A DNA stretch of 64,000 bases, taken from contig NZ_JARRAF010000003.1 of the NCBI RefSeq assembly GCF_030129945.1, positions 186,001-250,000 on the forward strand. The letters are read 5' to 3'. The notes beneath the pieces were generated by a model. The model searched no databases, had not been told where the DNA came from, and saw only the letters and a program-made list of their open reading frames with translations. The position numbers and the translations under genes were made by a program. Shown here piece after piece: positions 28,581-37,473 of this stretch (position 1 is its first letter; every line of letters starts with the position of its first letter). The DNA comes from Parachitinimonas caeni. Lineage in GTDB: Bacteria > Pseudomonadota > Gammaproteobacteria > Burkholderiales > Chitinimonadaceae.

Positions 28581-29135
28581 TTACTTCGGCACAAAGAGCT
28601 TGAATTTCACTTGTACATTGTCAGCGACCATGCCGGTATCCGACCACTCGCCCTCACCGACCTTGTAGGCCGTACGCGAGAGCGGGAAAACCCCTTCCAG
28701 CCATTGCCCATGGCCATCGGTCTTTACTGTAAACGGTACGGTCACATTGGCCGCCCGCCCCTTCAGGTTAAGCTGCCCAACAGCCTGGAACTTGTCGCCT
28801 CCCACAGGCTTGAACCCTGCGGCCGTAAACTTTGCCTGAGGAAAGCGAGCGGTATCAAACCAATCCTTGGTCTTGAGCGCATCGTTGGCGTCAGGACTGC
28901 CGGCATCGGCCTGAGTCAGATCAATACTGACATCCACCTTGGCCTCGGCCGGTTTGGCAGGGTCGAACTTCACATCCGCCATGAACTTCTTGAACTGCCC
29001 TTCTACCGGCACATTCATCTGGGTAAACACAAATCGCACCTGGCTTTTGCCCGCATCTGCAGGTTGTGCAAACACCCCTGCACCAGCCCCTACCAAGGCC
29101 ATCGCGACCACTGAAGAAAGTAAGACCTTACGCAT
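28581..29135 (-). CDS. YceI family protein, copy 3 (divergent)
   Basis: A 184-residue exported YceI member, more divergent than its two neighbours. The signal peptide is MRKVLLSSVVAMALVGAGAG. The strands SQVRFVFTQMNVPVEGQF, LKTKDWFDTARFPQAKF and the NVQVKFKLFVPK ending fit the fold. It lacks the HLGF motif that the other two share. ATG at 29135 has AGGAG 10 bases before it. It starts 24 bases after the cytochrome b561 gene on the same strand. Confidence 0.88.
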   Translation of the reverse strand: MRKVLLSSVVAMALVGAGAGVFAQPADAGKSQVRFVFTQMNVPVEGQFKKFMADVKFDPAKPAEAKVDVSIDLTQADAGSPDANDALKTKDWFDTARFPQAKFTAAGFKPVGGDKFQAVGQLNLKGRAANVTVPFTVKTDGHGQWLEGVFPLSRTAYKVGEGEWSDTGMVADNVQVKFKLFVPK

Positions 29136-29159
29136 ACGAATAAAACTCCTGTGCAACGA

Positions 29160-29687
29160 TCATCCGAGCATGCGCCGGAGAACGTCGTCCTTGTCGATGA
29201 AATGATGTTTCAGCGCTGCCGCCGCATGGCCAGCCGCCAATAAGAGCAAACCCCAGGCAAACAGTTCATGGCCCTCTTTCAAAAGCTTGCCCAGCTCTTC
29301 GTTCTTGCCAATCAGGTCGGGCAGCGGAATCAGCCCAAGGTAAACCACCGGAAAACCCTTGGCCGAAGACATCAACCAGCCGCCAATCGGTACGCCAAAC
29401 ATCAATACATAAAGACCAATATGCCCAAGATGCGCCAACATCTTTTCATGCTTGGGCATGTGGGCCGGCAGTTCAGGGGCCGGATGCTTGAGTCGCCACA
29501 ACAGTCGCACGGCCACCAGCCAGAGCACGGTGATACCCAACCACTTGTGGTAATTGATGTACTGCAACTTGCGCGGCGAAAGTGGCATGTCGTCAAACGA
29601 CAGCGCCAAGGCAAACGCCCCCAGAATCAGCAAGACCATCAGCCAGTGAAGAATCCGGGCTGTCAGTGTGTAGCGCACAGGAGTCAT
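29160..29687 (-). CDS. Cytochrome b561 family protein
   Basis: Di-haem integral membrane protein of 175 residues with four membrane helices. Candidate haem histidines are in ARILHWLMVLL (helix 1), YHKWLGI (helix 2), HIGLYVLMFGVPI (helix 3) and KEGHELFAWGLLLLAAGHAAAAL (helix 4, two His). It probably moves electrons from quinol to periplasmic acceptors; some members act as superoxide oxidase. It heads the cluster with three YceI proteins, a pairing also seen in E. coli (yceJ-yceI). Confidence 0.92.
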   Translation of the reverse strand: MTPVRYTLTARILHWLMVLLILGAFALALSFDDMPLSPRKLQYINYHKWLGITVLWLVAVRLLWRLKHPAPELPAHMPKHEKMLAHLGHIGLYVLMFGVPIGGWLMSSAKGFPVVYLGLIPLPDLIGKNEELGKLLKEGHELFAWGLLLLAAGHAAAALKHHFIDKDDVLRRMLG

Positions 29688-30173
29688 CGCAAGTCCATGT
29701 ATTTAAAATAGTTGATCACAGCCACCACCTTGTCTGTCTTATTCTCTACACAGATATGACAAATTGATAGCGAAGTATTTTTAAACAATTAGTCAAAAAT
29801 CAAGAACAAGATTTCGGTCCGCAATGAACTCCGACCCGGAAACCCACAATCCAGTTCACGCCAGATGCCTGCCCGCACCCTGTTAAAATAGCGGCTTTTC
29901 ACAGAATTGCTGGTTACAGATGCAGGCTAGGCTCTGTTGACGTTTTGGTATGCAGTCGAGTTCAGGGTGAGTGCGGTTGGTCGCGTAAGTAAGCGTCCTA
30001 ACATTGCCTTGCTCCATAAAGTCGACTTGGCTTTGTGCAACGGTTGCCGCAAAGCGATTTACCGCCGAGGCGCCCTCCCGACAGGGTTGGAACCCCATCG
30101 GGAAGCCCAATCACCCACAGCGCCCAGTTAATTGTCTGCTCGTGTAACGCAACGAAATAGGTTCCAACAAACC
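29688..30173. other. Intergenic region cytochrome b561 / hscC
   Basis: A 486-base divergent spacer with no supported gene. It holds the presumed promoters of both operons; TGTTAAAATAGCGGC near 29880 looks like a plus-strand -10 region. A long imperfect hairpin at 30076-30103 sits about 70 bases upstream of the hscC start. Confidence 0.45.
30076..30103 (+). promoter_or_regulatory. Leader hairpin upstream of hscC
   Basis: Stem of TCCCGA/TCGGGA (6 bp) and GGGTT/AACCC (5 bp) separated by a CA/CA internal loop, with a 2-base apex, or a wider loop if the closing pairs open. It is not followed by a T-run, so it is more likely a leader structure or binding site than a terminator. Confidence 0.35.
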
Positions 30174-31880
30174 ATGATCATCGGTATCGACCTTGGTACA
30201 ACCAATAGCCTGGTAGCCGTTTGGCGCGATGGCAAAGCCCAAACCATCCCCAACGCCCTGGGCCACATGCTGACGCCATCGGTTGTCGGCTTCGATGATC
30301 AGGGGGAAATTCTGGTGGGCTTGCCTGCGCGGGAACGGATGCTGACGCACCCGCAGCTGACCACCGCACTCTTCAAGCGCTATATGGGCAGTGACCGCTC
30401 AACTCGGCTGGGCAACCAGCAGTTCCGGCCCGAAGAGCTTTCTGCTTTGGTTTTGCGGTCACTCAAAGCGGATGCCGAGCGCTTTTTGGGCGAGACCGTC
30501 ACAGAAGCCGTCATTACCGTTCCAGCCTACTTTAGCGATGCCCAGCGCAAAGCCACCAAGATTGCAGGCCAACTAGCAGGCCTCACTGTCGAGCGGATCG
30601 TCAATGAACCTACCGCCGCAGCCTTGGCTTACGGCCTGCACGACAACAATCCGGAAAGCAAATTTCTGGTTTTCGACCTTGGGGGCGGTACCTTCGACAT
30701 TTCGATTCTGGAGTTGTTTGAAGGAGTGATGGAAGTCAGGGCCTCGGCCGGCGACAATTTTCTGGGCGGCGAGGATTTTGGCGAAGCCTTGGTAGATGGA
30801 TTTATCGACGCCGTAAAGCCTGCACTCGACCATTTCGACAAGCAGGCCGACCAAGCTTTGTATCAGCAGCTCCGACAGGAAGCCGAGCGGGCCAAACGGA
30901 TGCTTTCATCCGCCTCACAAGCCACCATGAGCCTGCCGTGGCAGGGCCAGACGCTTGAATGGACGATCAGCGACGACATGTTTGCGCAAAGTGTTCAGCC
31001 ATTGCTCAACCGCCTGCGCGAGCCGATCGAACGGGCATTGCGTGACGCCCGTATCCGTGTTGCCGAACTGGATCATATCGTGCTGGCGGGCGGTGCCACC
31101 CGCATGCCACTCGTGAAAAAGCTGGTCGCCCGCATGTTTGGCCGTCTGCCATCCATGCACCTGAACCCTGACGAGGTCGTTGCCTTGGGGGCCGCAGTGC
31201 AAGCAGGTCTGAAAGCCCGTGATGCCGCCTTGAATGAAGTGGTCATGACTGACGTCTGCCCTTACACACTCGGCGTTGATGTATCGGAAGAAATTTTGCC
31301 AGGACAGTATCAGCCAGGCTTTTTTCTGCCGATTATCGAGCGTAATTCCGTCGTGCCAATCTCGCGGGAGCAGACCGTCACCACCATCAGCGATAACCAG
31401 CCCGCCATTCATGTTCGCATCTTTCAAGGCGAGAGTCGGTTGGTAAAGGACAATATATTCCTTGGCGAGCTCACGGTGCCCACCCCGCCCCGGCCTTCCG
31501 GCCAGATGGTGTCGATTCGCTTCACCTATGACGTGAACGGCCTGCTCGAAGCCGAAATGACCGTCGCCGAAACCGGCGAGAAACATCGTCTGGTGATCGA
31601 AGAAAACCCTGGCGTACTCAAAGCAGAAGAAATTGAAGAAAAGCTACGGGCACTGACCCGGCTGAAAATCCACCCCAGGGATCAGCTCCCCAACACCGCA
31701 CTGCTGACGCGTGCCGAGCGCCTGTATCAGCAAGCATTGGGGGAAGATCGGCTATGGGTGGGACAACTCACCAATGCCTTCCAGGCAGCACTGGAAAGAC
31801 AAGACAATGCAGATATCGAACAGGCCCGTGAAAATTTGAAATCCTTGCTAGACGAAATTGAAGGAGAAAGCTGGCTGTGA
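30174..31880 (+). CDS. hscC: Hsp70-family chaperone HscC
   Basis: DnaK-like ATPase of 568 residues. The nucleotide-binding domain has [59 protein letters not shown] and [14 protein letters not shown]. The substrate-binding domain follows, ending with a short lid. It is about 70 residues shorter than DnaK, as expected for HscC. ATG at 30174 directly begins [12 protein letters not shown]. It overlaps the downstream J-like gene, its likely co-chaperone, as in the E. coli hscC/ybeUV region. Confidence 0.93.
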   Translation: MIIGIDLGTTNSLVAVWRDGKAQTIPNALGHMLTPSVVGFDDQGEILVGLPARERMLTHPQLTTALFKRYMGSDRSTRLGNQQFRPEELSALVLRSLKADAERFLGETVTEAVITVPAYFSDAQRKATKIAGQLAGLTVERIVNEPTAAALAYGLHDNNPESKFLVFDLGGGTFDISILELFEGVMEVRASAGDNFLGGEDFGEALVDGFIDAVKPALDHFDKQADQALYQQLRQEAERAKRMLSSASQATMSLPWQGQTLEWTISDDMFAQSVQPLLNRLREPIERALRDARIRVAELDHIVLAGGATRMPLVKKLVARMFGRLPSMHLNPDEVVALGAAVQAGLKARDAALNEVVMTDVCPYTLGVDVSEEILPGQYQPGFFLPIIERNSVVPISREQTVTTISDNQPAIHVRIFQGESRLVKDNIFLGELTVPTPPRPSGQMVSIRFTYDVNGLLEAEMTVAETGEKHRLVIEENPGVLKAEEIEEKLRALTRLKIHPRDQLPNTALLTRAERLYQQALGEDRLWVGQLTNAFQAALERQDNADIEQARENLKSLLDEIEGESWL

Positions 31881-32737
31881 ACGAGGACAATCTCACCCTC
31901 ACCTGCTGGACGACGCTAGGCCTGCCACCAGGAAGCGGGCTGCAGGACATCAAGCGCGCCTACGCCCGCCTGCTCAAAAGTACCCGGCCCGAGGATGACC
32001 CCAAAGCCTTTCAGACACTGCGAGATGCCTACGAGACGGCTCTCATGCTGGAAATGTCCCAGCCCGTTGCCACCCCACTGGCAGCGCCAGAGCCGCCCCC
32101 CCCCACCGTCGGCCGCGAAGCTGAGCTGGAAGCCTTGATGCAGCCATGGATTCAGGAACTCGCCCAGTTATGCGAACAAGGTGAGATCGAGTCAGCACTG
32201 GCCGCACTGGAACGCAGGCTGGCCGAGCCCGTGCTGTCAGAACCGCTGGCTTGGACTGTGTTTGAAGACGGCCTGCTGTATATCTGCTGCGACATCGAGA
32301 CCCTGCAGGATGACGTGATTCGCCGCTGTGTCGAGGTTTGCCGCTGGTTGGAGCCCGATCACTGGATGGCCGAGAAAGAACCCAAGACCGTTGACTGGCT
32401 ACGCCTGCGCCTACTTGAGGCCGATGCCCTCAACCGTGTTGAAGAAATCCTTCATCTGGTCGAGACCACCAACGAGTATGACGCGCTGGCCCTGTTTCAT
32501 GCCAGTCTGGAGCAGGACATCCTGTTTAATTTTGACGTGCGCGCCTTGTTCGAAGGCGAGCTGATGGTAGGGTTGTCCGAGATTCATCCCGTACCATTGA
32601 ATTTAACGCTGGCTGTAGCACAGACTTTTGGCTGGTCTCGAAGCCATCAGCACCTGCAAGATTACCAACCTGAAGCTTGGGCAGAACTCACCAAAAAAAT
32701 GGCCCTCGCATTCTCAACACCCCCTCACCTCAGCTAG
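31877..32737 (+). CDS. J-like co-chaperone of HscC
   Basis: A 286-residue protein. The first 60 residues form a J-like domain, [21 protein letters not shown] then [25 protein letters not shown]. The canonical HPD tripeptide is replaced by RPE (or RPEDD), which is unusual because HPD contacts Hsp70. The remainder is helical with no recognised domain. The start is a GTG overlapping the hscC stop (GTGA), so the two proteins are coupled. The role as HscC partner is inference from the J-like fold and linkage. Confidence 0.8.
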   Translation: MNEDNLTLTCWTTLGLPPGSGLQDIKRAYARLLKSTRPEDDPKAFQTLRDAYETALMLEMSQPVATPLAAPEPPPPTVGREAELEALMQPWIQELAQLCEQGEIESALAALERRLAEPVLSEPLAWTVFEDGLLYICCDIETLQDDVIRRCVEVCRWLEPDHWMAEKEPKTVDWLRLRLLEADALNRVEEILHLVETTNEYDALALFHASLEQDILFNFDVRALFEGELMVGLSEIHPVPLNLTLAVAQTFGWSRSHQHLQDYQPEAWAELTKKMALAFSTPPHLS

Positions 32738-33071
32738 CTGACAATCCCCCCCAGCCAGCCTCTGGCAGGACTTTCGACTTAAATCTTCAGATTCCACTTG
32801 AATATTCCACTTTAAGCTTGTGGAATAGTTCACATAAAGTGCAGCAAGCTCTAGCCGTCGGCGCTGTATACGGCTAGCCTTGCGCCTCCTGTCGCATGCA
32901 AAGCATTTGAATACAGGCTTGGCAGCGGGCGGCAGATTTGCCATGACCTGCTAATGTCAATGCAGGGCAAACCGTTTTCACAACGTTTGACCGGAGCAAT
33001 CGCGACGAGCCCGGCAGATAAACGGGGAATTGAACGCCCGAACAGGGCGGGCACGAAACAAGGGGAGCTGG
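32738..33071 (+). other. Intergenic region before CHASE2 kinase gene
   Basis: A 334-base spacer. It contains a direct repeat ATTCCACTT (32791-32799 and 32804-32812) and the inverted GTGGAAT (32820-32826), an arrangement that could be an operator. I see no gene and no strong terminator. Confidence 0.4.
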
Positions 33072-35600
33072 ATGAAGAAGGGGTTCTGGAAATCAGACTG
33101 GTTCGTCGGCATTGTCATGCTGCTTATATTTGCCATCATCCAGTTTGGCACCGGCCTGCTGAATGCCCTGGAAAACAAGGCCTACGATGTCGGAATGAAG
33201 TTGGCCAACCGCGTCCCCAATGACCGCATCGCCATTATTGCCATCGACGAGCAAAGTATCGCCAACATCGGCCGCTGGCCGTGGTCTCGTGATGTTCACG
33301 CGCAGTTTCTGGACAAACTCTCCGCTGCCAAACCCAAGTTGATCGCCAATACCGTCCTGTTTACCGAACCACAGCAGGACAAGGGCACGGTATACATCAA
33401 TCAACTGCTTGACCTGTATCGCAAGAGTAAAGCCAACGGTGCAGAAGCGGGTTCCCCCGAATACGAGCAGTTTGGCAAACTGCTGGAAGACGCCTCCGAT
33501 AAGCTGAACTTCGATAAGCAACTGGCACGCAGCATCGGCCAGGCGAAAAACGTCCTGCTCCCCATGGTGTTTGACCGAGGTGAGCCGCAAGGCAACCCGG
33601 ATGCCCCTACCCCTGATTACGTACTGAAGAACCAGATCAACGTTGCCGGCGCCGACTCCGGTTCTCTACCGTATCCCACCGTCCGCTTCCTGGCCCCACT
33701 GCAACAATTCGGTACCCAGGCCAAAGCGTTGGGGGCGTTGAACGTAGTACCAGACCAAGCAGATGGCATCGTCCGGCAGGAGGCTCTGGCCCTGCGCTAT
33801 TACGATCAGACCTATCCCTCCCTGGCCCTGGCGGTCGCAGCCAAGAGTCTGAACCTCGATTTGAAGCAGGTGACTTTTACTGGCGAAGTCATGCAGCTGG
33901 GTGGCTTACAGGTCGCCACCGGACCCAACGCGCTGATGGCGTCGTACTTTTACCCGGATCGCGACGGCAAGCCGGCCTTCAGCGCTGATTCGTTCTATGA
34001 CGTTGCCAGCGGCAAGATTCCGGTCAGTAAATATCAGGACAAAATCGTCTTGATCGGCGCTACCGCGCCAGGGATCGGCTCTACCTTTGTCACGCCAGTA
34101 TCGGCCACTACTACCCCGGCGGTTTACCTTGCTCATGCCGTCTCGGACATTTTGCAAGGCCACTATGTCAAGTTACCTAATTGGGCCGGCTGGTTATCCA
34201 TCCTGATGATTGCGCTGGTTGCCGCCTATCTCATCGGCCTTTTGCCCAGACTCAAGGCCGCGCAAGGCGCTGCGATCACAGGGGGGGTATTTGCCGTATT
34301 GGTGAGTGCCGACATCGGCATGATGGCCATTCAACTTACCCATCTGCCTTTGATGGAAGCTGCGACGCTGTTGCTGTTCGGCCATTTGCTGCTAACTACC
34401 AAGCGCTTCCTGATGACCGAGCGAGGCAAGGAAGCATCGGAACTCTCAGCGGCCGAATCCAACCGTATGCTGGGCTTGGCGTTTCAGGGCCAAGGACAGC
34501 TGGACATGGCCTTCGACAAGTTTCGCAAGGTTCCGATGGACGACTCGATGATGGAGCTGCTGTATAACCTGGCGCTCGATTTCGAGCGCAAGCGCCAGTT
34601 CAACAAGGCCGAGATGGTGTATCGGCACATGGCCGACTTCAATCCGAAGTACAAGGATCTGGAACAGAAGATGACCCGTTCCAAGCAGATGGCCGAAACC
34701 GTCATGCTGGGTGGCGGTAGCACCCGCTCGAATGCCAGTACGCTGGTACTCGAAGGCGGCGCCATTGAAAAGCCGATGCTCGGCCGCTATCAGGTGGAGA
34801 AAGAGCTGGGCAAGGGGGCAATGGGCGTCGTTTATCTGGGGCGAGACCCCAAGATTGGCCGCGAAGTTGCAATCAAGACCATGGCCTTGTCTCAGGAGTT
34901 TGAAGCGGAGGAGTTACAAGATGCCCGCGAGCGCTTTTTTCGCGAAGCAGCAGCAGCAGGTAAGCTTGACCATCCCAACATCGTCAAGATCTACGATGTC
35001 GGCGAAGAACATGATCTTGCCTATATCGCGATGGAGTTCCTGAAAGGCAAAGACCTTGCGCCTTACACCAAGGCCGGGCATTTGCTGCCGATCCCGGAGG
35101 TGATGAAAATCGTCTATGACGTGGCCGAAGCCCTGAACGAAGCCCACGCCATGAACATCGTGCATCGCGACATCAAGCCTGCCAACATCATGTACGAAAC
35201 CGACACCAAGAAGACCAAGGTGACAGACTTCGGCGTGGCACGCATTACCGATTCCTCCAAGACCAAGACGGGTATGGTGCTTGGCACACCATCGTATATG
35301 TCGCCCGAACAATTATCGGGCAAGAAAATTGATGGCCGCTCAGACCTGTTTTCGCTGGGCGTCATGCTGTATCAGATGACCGTCGGCACGCTGCCCTTCC
35401 AAGGCGAGTCGATGGCGGAATTGATGTTCCGGATTGCCAATGAACCCTATCGGAATCCTAAAGAACTCAATCCCAATCTGCCGGACTGCCTGGTAGCAGT
35501 CATCGACAAGGCACTCAAGAAAAATGCCGAGGAACGTTTTCAGACTGGCGCGGAGTTCGCGCAAGCACTGCGGAAATGCGCAGTGTCGCTTAAGGGGTGA
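33072..35600 (+). CDS. CHASE2-domain serine/threonine protein kinase
   Basis: Membrane-bound receptor kinase, 842 residues. One N-terminal membrane helix (about 10-29) precedes an extracytoplasmic CHASE2 sensor domain (30-350, with IAIIAIDEQSIANIGRWPWSR). Three membrane helices follow (about 370-450), then a TPR-like stretch (465-540). The Hanks-type kinase domain starts near 573: GKGAMGVVYLG, AIKTMAL, HRDIKPANIM (about 698), TDFGVARI and MSPEQLSG. All catalytic residues are present. ATG 33072 has GGGGAG 4 bases upstream. It is coupled to a PP2C phosphatase and an FHA protein, giving a complete phosphorylation circuit. Confidence 0.94.
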   Translation: MKKGFWKSDWFVGIVMLLIFAIIQFGTGLLNALENKAYDVGMKLANRVPNDRIAIIAIDEQSIANIGRWPWSRDVHAQFLDKLSAAKPKLIANTVLFTEPQQDKGTVYINQLLDLYRKSKANGAEAGSPEYEQFGKLLEDASDKLNFDKQLARSIGQAKNVLLPMVFDRGEPQGNPDAPTPDYVLKNQINVAGADSGSLPYPTVRFLAPLQQFGTQAKALGALNVVPDQADGIVRQEALALRYYDQTYPSLALAVAAKSLNLDLKQVTFTGEVMQLGGLQVATGPNALMASYFYPDRDGKPAFSADSFYDVASGKIPVSKYQDKIVLIGATAPGIGSTFVTPVSATTTPAVYLAHAVSDILQGHYVKLPNWAGWLSILMIALVAAYLIGLLPRLKAAQGAAITGGVFAVLVSADIGMMAIQLTHLPLMEAATLLLFGHLLLTTKRFLMTERGKEASELSAAESNRMLGLAFQGQGQLDMAFDKFRKVPMDDSMMELLYNLALDFERKRQFNKAEMVYRHMADFNPKYKDLEQKMTRSKQMAETVMLGGGSTRSNASTLVLEGGAIEKPMLGRYQVEKELGKGAMGVVYLGRDPKIGREVAIKTMALSQEFEAEELQDARERFFREAAAAGKLDHPNIVKIYDVGEEHDLAYIAMEFLKGKDLAPYTKAGHLLPIPEVMKIVYDVAEALNEAHAMNIVHRDIKPANIMYETDTKKTKVTDFGVARITDSSKTKTGMVLGTPSYMSPEQLSGKKIDGRSDLFSLGVMLYQMTVGTLPFQGESMAELMFRIANEPYRNPKELNPNLPDCLVAVIDKALKKNAEERFQTGAEFAQALRKCAVSLKG

Positions 35601-35602
35601 CG

Positions 35603-36433
35603 ATGGGGACGCTAGTTCACGCGATTGAAATGCAGGGAATCAGTGATTCCGGCATGGTAAGAGGACATAACGAAGATGCAATCGGCTACAAGCCCGAATT
35701 GGGATTGGCCATTCTGGCGGATGGCATGGGCGGCTACAACGCTGGAGAAGTCGCCAGCGGCATTGCGGTCACGCTGATTTCAGAGGGCGTCAAAGGCGCA
35801 TTGGAGTCGATGGCACCCCATCGACCCGAGCCCATGAGCGGCAAGCCGCTGGCGCACCGGATATTGCGCGATGAAATCGAGAAAGCCAATCTGGCCATCT
35901 TCCAGACAGCACAAAGCCAGCCCCAATGCGCCGGGATGGGCACCACCTTGGTGGCCGCCTTGTTCTACGATAATCGCCTGACCATCGCTCATGTCGGTGA
36001 TTCACGGGTGTATCGTCTGCGCGGCGAGAATTTCACGGTGCTCACCAAAGACCACTCCTTACTGCAGGAGCAGATCGACAGTGGGTTCATCACTCCCGAG
36101 CAGGCGCGGCAATCGCAGAACAAAAATCTGGTGACACGGGCCGTCGGGATCGACCCGCAGCTGAATCCCGAATTGAATGACCACGAAGTACAAGTCAACG
36201 ATATATATTTGATTTGTTCCGATGGTTTAAACGATATGGTGCCGGACGAAGATATTGCATTGGTAATGACCACCTTGCGCAGCAATCTGCAACTGGCTTC
36301 GCAACAGCTGATACAAATGGCCAATGACAATGGCGGACGCGATAATGTTTCGGTCATACTAATCAAGGTTAAACACGATTACGCCGCCGAACGCAGTTTA
36401 TGGGCGCGCTTATTTTCGTGGTTTGCGCGATAA
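35603..36433 (+). CDS. PP2C-family Ser/Thr protein phosphatase
   Basis: Metal-dependent phosphatase of 276 residues that should reverse the action of the neighbouring kinase. Metal-ligand motifs are SDSGMVRGHNEDAIG, ILADGMGGYNAGEVAS, IAHVGDSRVYRLR, ICSDGLNDMV and GGRDNVSVILIKV. The C-terminal 20 residues (AAERSLWARLFSWFAR) are amphipathic and might touch the membrane. ATG at 35603 has AAGGGG 6 bases upstream and follows the kinase stop by 2 bases; a GTG at 35597 is possible. Confidence 0.94.
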   Translation: MGTLVHAIEMQGISDSGMVRGHNEDAIGYKPELGLAILADGMGGYNAGEVASGIAVTLISEGVKGALESMAPHRPEPMSGKPLAHRILRDEIEKANLAIFQTAQSQPQCAGMGTTLVAALFYDNRLTIAHVGDSRVYRLRGENFTVLTKDHSLLQEQIDSGFITPEQARQSQNKNLVTRAVGIDPQLNPELNDHEVQVNDIYLICSDGLNDMVPDEDIALVMTTLRSNLQLASQQLIQMANDNGGRDNVSVILIKVKHDYAAERSLWARLFSWFAR

Positions 36434-36451
36434 ACGAGGGTAGAGAAAACT

Positions 36452-37195
36452 ATGGCGAAACTCATTTTGAGCCTCGACGGAATGGTTCTCCGCGAATTCA
36501 AGCTCGATAAAGAAAAGGTCAAAATTGGCCGAAAACCACATAACGACTTACAGATCGACAATCTGGCCGTTTCTGGTGAACATGCCTTGGTCACAACAAT
36601 CCAGAATGACTCATTTCTGGAAGATTTAAATAGCACCAATGGCACACTGGTAAATGGCAATCCGGTGCAGAAGCATTTTCTGCAGGATAACGATGTCGTT
36701 GAAATCGGCAAATACAAGCTGAAATACATGCGTGAAGCCAGCGCAGCCAAAGGCGGTGGAGAAGATTTCGACAAGACCATGGTGATCCGGTCCCCGATGG
36801 CCGCCAAGCCGGCAGCGCCATCCGCCCCCCCTGCAGCAGAGCCCCCTCCACCCAAATTCAATCCAGACGCGACCCAAATCGAGCAGATCAGCTCGCACGG
36901 TGAACCGACAGTTCTGGGGCTCCCTCCCGAAGTTCCGGCTGCGGCCATCAAGGTACTGAATGGTGCTAACGCCGGCAAAACACTGGATCTGGTAAAGAAC
37001 CTGACCTCGCTGGGTAAGCCGGGTGTTCAGGTTGCCATTATCACCAAGCGGCCAAATGGTTATTTCCTGACGCATGTTGAAGGCAGCCAATTCCCGACGG
37101 TCAACGGCGAGCCGGTTGGCACCCAGGCGCATGTGCTGAAAGACCACGATGTGATTGAACTGGCTGGCATCAAAATGGAGCTGTTTTACAAATAG
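36452..37195 (+). CDS. FHA-domain protein with two FHA-like modules
   Basis: Phosphothreonine-reader protein, 247 residues. The N-terminal FHA domain (residues 1-95) has KIGRKPHNDLQIDNLAVSGEHA and LNSTNGTLVNG, the phosphopeptide-binding motifs. A Pro/Ala-rich linker (about 115-145) follows. The second module (150-247) looks FHA-like (TSLGKPGVQVAIITKR, TVNGEPVG, VIELAG) but lacks the GR and SxxH residues, so it may not bind phosphopeptides. Its place after kinase and phosphatase suggests it is their substrate or effector. Confidence 0.92.
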   Translation: MAKLILSLDGMVLREFKLDKEKVKIGRKPHNDLQIDNLAVSGEHALVTTIQNDSFLEDLNSTNGTLVNGNPVQKHFLQDNDVVEIGKYKLKYMREASAAKGGGEDFDKTMVIRSPMAAKPAAPSAPPAAEPPPPKFNPDATQIEQISSHGEPTVLGLPPEVPAAAIKVLNGANAGKTLDLVKNLTSLGKPGVQVAIITKRPNGYFLTHVEGSQFPTVNGEPVGTQAHVLKDHDVIELAGIKMELFYK

Positions 37196-37473
37196 CGCCA
37201 TTGGCCCAGCTAGCGCAGGATGCGCTTGGGGCGGCTTTGCTTTAAGCCTGCGGGGTGGCAAATCCAAGCCAAGTGCTGAGGCACGCATCACGCGGCTACC
37301 CCGAAATGGCAGGGTAGTCGCAAAGAAGGGCAGTGATTGCGAGCGCAAGCAATGCGTCCTGTGCTCCTTCAGGTAACCAGGGAAGTGGCTTCGTATGGCG
37401 TATGTCCGCTCAGATCTTTCTGACCGGCGTGCTTTTATTCAACCAGTCTTCGCTCTTGGCGGACAACGCGGCC

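Noticed and set aside
37292-37321. Hairpin GCGGCTACCC/GGGTAGTCGC upstream of the cyclase, considered as a riboswitch or terminator
   Set aside because: There is one mismatch, no T-run and no match to a riboswitch pattern I know; too weak to list as a feature.
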